Assembly: GCA_937862565.1 (NCBI GenBank)
Contig: CALMFT010000013.1
Span: forward strand, 1 to 64,000
Direction of reading: 5' to 3'
Source of the DNA: an uncultured bacterium
GTDB taxonomy: Bacteria; Patescibacteriota; Gracilibacteria; Absconditabacterales; Absconditicoccaceae
Length of the DNA: 64,000 bases
Both the position numbers and the translations under genes were made by a program. Shown here piece after piece: positions 61,442 through 64,000 of the stretch. The notes under the pieces are model-generated. The model searched no databases. It was not told the origin of the DNA and saw only the letters and a list, made by a program, of their open reading frames with translations. Numbering within the stretch: the stretch's first letter is position 1; each line of letters begins with the position of its first letter.

Positions 61442-61500
61442 GGGAAATTTCCTAAAAAACCCAATTCATGTAGTTTTTTGTACTGTGTGAATTGGTTTTT
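61442..61500. terminator. Terminator cassette, copy 1
   Basis: A GGGAAATTTCC motif, a short A-run and a hairpin with CCAATTCA/TGAATTGG arms and a T-rich loop, followed by five T. The same cassette occurs at 62403 and 63669. Confidence 0.75.
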
Positions 61501-61559
61501 AATTTCTATTTGTTACGACAGTGCCTATTATGTATATTTATCACTATTAAATATTGGTC

Positions 61560-62378
61560 ATGACTGATACCCATCTCACCATCTTCCAAAACAAACAAAT
61601 GCGTCGCCATCGAGAAGAAAAAACTGAAAAGCGATATTTTTCTGTTATTGATATTGTAGAAATTGCGTCGGGTAGTCATGATGCAAGAAATTATCGAAAA
61701 GTACTTAAAAACCGTTTAAAAAAAGAAGGATCCGAAGTGGTTACAAATTGTAACCAGTTGAAAATGCTCGCATCGGATGGGAAGATGAGACTAACGGATG
61801 TAGCAGACGTGGAAACTATCCTTCGTCTCATCCAGTCTATTCCTAGTCCCAATGCTGAACCCCTTAAGCTTCGATTAGCTAAAGTGGGATATGAACGCAT
61901 GCAAGAAACCATAGATCCTGCAATGGGCGTAGAAAGAGCAAGAGAAAATTGGAAAAAACATGGTAGATCAGAAAAATGGATACAACAACGTATGATGGGT
62001 CAAGAAACCAGAAATAAGCTAACTGATTATTGGAAAGATCATGAAATAAAACCAGGCGAGGAATATGCTATACTTACTAATATTATTCATGAAGAACGAA
62101 CAGGACTAACTACTAAAGAGCATAAAAATTTGAAATGACTTAAGTCACAAAATCTTAGAGACCATATGTCTGAAGCAGAATTGATTTTTACCGCACTAGC
62201 GGAACTCTCTACTCGTCAAATAGCGGAAACAGTACAAGCAACAGGATTGAAAGAAAATAAAAAAGTAAGTAAAGAAGGAGGAGCAATAGCAAAGAAAGCA
62301 AGAAAAGAACTAGAAGATAAAACAGGTAAGTCAGTAATAACTAATCAAAATTATCTTAAACCACCTAAAGGAAAATAG
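61560..62378 (+). CDS. BRO-N/antirepressor-like protein
   Basis: The 272-residue protein has the Bro-N-type start KRYFSVIDIVEIASGSHDAR and RLKKEGSEVVTNCNQLKMLA, then LRLIQSIPSPNAEP, LRLAKVGYERMQETIDPA and GLTTKEHKNLKGLKSQNLRD. The pattern matches a group of DinD/phage-antirepressor-like proteins common in Patescibacteria and Bacteroidetes. One UGA glycine at 62136 joins the two parts. The role is unclear; some respond to DNA damage. Confidence 0.75.
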
Positions 62379-62402
62379 GCTTATTCCCCATCAAGCTCCA
62401 CT

Positions 62403-62461
62403 CGGGAAATTTCCTAAAAACCAATTCATGTAGTTTTTTGTACTGTGTGAATTGGTTTTTT
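62403..62461. terminator. Terminator cassette, copy 2 (bidirectional)
   Basis: Same cassette as at 61442. Here it lies between the convergent BRO-N and alanine racemase genes; the alr stop is inside its T-run, and the A-run on the left serves the minus strand. Confidence 0.75.
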
Positions 62462-63596
62462 ATATAATTTTTCTTCTGATATTACTCGCAATTCTTACTA
62501 ATACTTCATACACAATAGTATCACAGCAAGATGCGAGAGTTCTGAAATTATTCAGAACTTTGGGATTATCTGAAATAACACATACTTTAGCTCCATTATC
62601 TATACTATTGGATGCTAATCGACTGCTTAAGTTCATAGAAATACGACCCGCAGATGGAAGTTGCGTTTCTCCACTACTAATATTCCACAATTTGCTTGCT
62701 CCTCTTCGTAATCATTCAGTATATCCAAATGGAATTGTGGCTATTGTAGCCTTACTTGAAGTTATCTTATAAGTGCCATCATATCCTACATGATCATCCT
62801 TGTGGACCTTTTGTACGCCAATAATGGTAGACCAAACGGACATAACAGGTTGGAGGGCTTGTCCTTTTTCATAATTAGAATTGGTTTCCGATAAAGGATT
62901 GTACCCATATAAAGCGATTCCAACACGATGGGCAGTGAAAAACTCATCTTTTCCTTGCAAAAATCCTCCGCTATTATTGATATGTCTTCGAGTAGGACTA
63001 AATCCATGACTCAAAATGATATCATGCATGATTTTAAAACGATCGTATTGAGCAGTGACAAGTTCCATTTTCTCATTATCTCCATAGGCGAGATGAGACA
63101 TTACTCCCTCCACTTGAATATTGGAGTTTTTACACAGATGACAAAACTCTTCTAGATTTTCTTGTTGAACCCCTTCTCTATTCATTCCCGTATTGAGAAA
63201 AATATGGATACGAAATTTTTTACCTAAGGTAATAAGATGCTGAAGAGTAGAAAGATTATATACTGCTAAAATAGTACGCTTTGGATCAAATTGTTTATAA
63301 ACACTCAAATGACTTTCTCCCATGATTAATATATCACTTTTCAATTCTTTCTTAACAATTTGATATTCTGGATAGCTATCTATCGCCACCATAGTAGGCT
63401 GTAAGGAGGCTAAAATCTGACATACCTCACGCAGTCCATGTCCGTAAGCATTGGATTTAAGTACTGGAATAATATTAGCTCCAGACGCCAAAGATTCCAA
63501 ATATCTATAATTTCCGATCAGTGCGGCTTGATTAAGTTCCACTCGATTGAGCGTTTCCAACTTCGGGGCTAAGAAATTACGAATTTTTTTGAGCAT
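62460..63596 (-). CDS. alr: Alanine racemase
   Basis: Alr makes D-alanine for peptidoglycan. The 378-residue protein has the PLP-lysine motif VLKSNAYGHG, a GVMSHLAYGDNEKM segment, HINNSGG, FTAHRVGIALYGYNP and, after a UGA glycine (TEGLRRG), an AGRISMNLS motif (usually AGRICMD) near the C terminus. The missing Cys and Asp in that motif are unusual but tolerated in the family. The start could also be 63611. Confidence 0.9.
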
Positions 63597-63668
63597 TTTG
63601 AATATTCCCAACTAAATCTCTTTACTCTGGATATAGATATTTGAGTTTAATTTGCGAGTGGAAGTTGA

Positions 63669-63726
63669 CGAAATTTCCTAAAAAATCAATTCATGTAGTT
63701 TTTTGTGCTGTGTGGATTGGTTTTTT
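63669..63726. terminator. Terminator cassette, copy 3
   Basis: Same cassette with two base changes in the arms (TCAATTCA and TGGATTGG, keeping pairing by G-T) and the same loop. It lies upstream of the last, partial gene. Confidence 0.7.
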
Positions 63727-63839
63727 ATATTATTAGAGCATGAGAAAATAGGTAAAACGATATGGATTTTTGGTTTCTTTTAGATAATGTACAATTATTG
63801 TCTTATATATTTGATTTTATCAAAGACTATTATTCCACT

Positions 63840-64000
63840 ATGGCAAATCTTTTCAGTCACAAACTATTACAAGAAAATATAAAAAATCTTGTTATCCCAG
63901 ATATGGAATCGAAGATTGAGGTTTTGCAATTATGGGCTAACGCTATAGCAAATGGGAATATTAAGAAAAAAACAGAAAGTGAATGTGAACAAACCTTCAA
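63840..64000 (+). CDS. Start of a probable type IIG restriction-modification protein (partial)
   Basis: The 53 residues visible (FSHKLLQENIKNLVIPDMES, then a KIEVLQLWANAIANGNIKKK stretch) resemble the N terminus of large type IIG enzymes and N6-adenine methyltransferases, which begin with an IEILxxWxxxIxxG pattern. No UGA is in the visible part. The gene runs out of the window, so the catalytic part is unseen. Confidence 0.45.
   Translation, partial: MANLFSHKLLQENIKNLVIPDMESKIEVLQLWANAIANGNIKKKTESECEQTF

Noticed and set aside
242-64000. Widespread pseudogenes caused by in-frame TGA
   Set aside because: The breaks are only at TGA, never at TAA or TAG, and sit on conserved glycines. A recoded UGA explains all of them.
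242-64000. UGA read as tryptophan (Mycoplasma-type code)
   Set aside because: The TGA sites fall on glycine positions of GxGxxG, GDSM, GWG and similar motifs, and TGG is used normally for Trp.
242-64000. UGA as selenocysteine
   Set aside because: There are many per gene, in unrelated housekeeping genes, without SECIS-like hairpins after each.

Overview
The window is about 64 kb of AT-rich bacterial DNA that only makes sense if UGA is read as glycine. Under the standard code most genes break at in-frame TGA codons. Those codons fall on conserved glycines (RNase H, alanine racemase, the FAD-binding motif of phytoene desaturase, the UmuD cleavage site and active-site motif). TGG is used for Trp, and genes end at TAA or TAG. 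UGA=Gly (code 25) is known from Gracilibacteria (BD1-5) and Absconditabacteria (SR1), so the window most likely comes from that part of the Patescibacteria/CPR. No rRNA or CRISPR array is present, and the only tRNA seen is tRNA-His.

Layout. 0.2-9.1 kb: a lipoprotein, DprA, MetG, a sigma factor, RNase HI, Der and a CorC/HlyC protein. 9.3-14.5 kb: a secreted Kazal/META protein, small genes, a MazF toxin with an Xre-Panacea antitoxin, a DUF1801 protein and a macro-like protein. 14.75-24.36 kb: a probable integrative element ending at the 3' end of tRNA-His. It has a large serine recombinase, an Xre regulator, UmuD and UmuC with an SOS-like operator, a NYN nuclease, unknown proteins and a structured-RNA candidate. 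24.8-32.3 kb: a deoxynucleotide block (nrdB, tdk, nrdA, tmk, an all-alpha NTP pyrophosphatase, folA) with a frameshifted dinD inside. 32.3-36.0 kb: two tandem small RNA candidates, a type IV secretion pilin-like protein and a run of small genes with A-rich leaders, including a LytTR regulator. 36.0-43.4 kb: a RicT-like PSP1 protein, a pseudouridine synthase, a methyltransferase, a GT8 glycosyltransferase, membrane proteins, a second pilin-like protein, a lipoprotein and MnmA. 44.0-51.6 kb, minus strand: SmpB, GT4, RsmE, superoxide dismutase, a phosphatase, DUF2200, and a carotenoid group (UbiA-type prenyltransferase, CrtB, CrtI). 52-57.5 kb: a GNAT, a VirD4/TraG-like ATPase, a coiled-coil membrane protein, an XseB-like protein and a cis-prenyltransferase. 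57.6-64 kb: a large secreted thrombospondin-3/PKD protein, an SSB-like protein, a BRO-N protein, alanine racemase and the start of a probable type IIG methyltransferase.

The strongest unexplained signals are these. (1) The 9-mer TCAGATTAT occurs 34 times by eye, on both strands, where base composition predicts one or two. It looks like a DNA uptake sequence and the competence gene dprA is nearby. (2) Two adjacent small RNA genes carry matching TTGACT-N16-TATTAG promoters and their own terminators. (3) A roughly 215-bp structured repeat occurs three times with compensatory changes in its stem. (4) A recoded integrative element carries a DNA polymerase V system.
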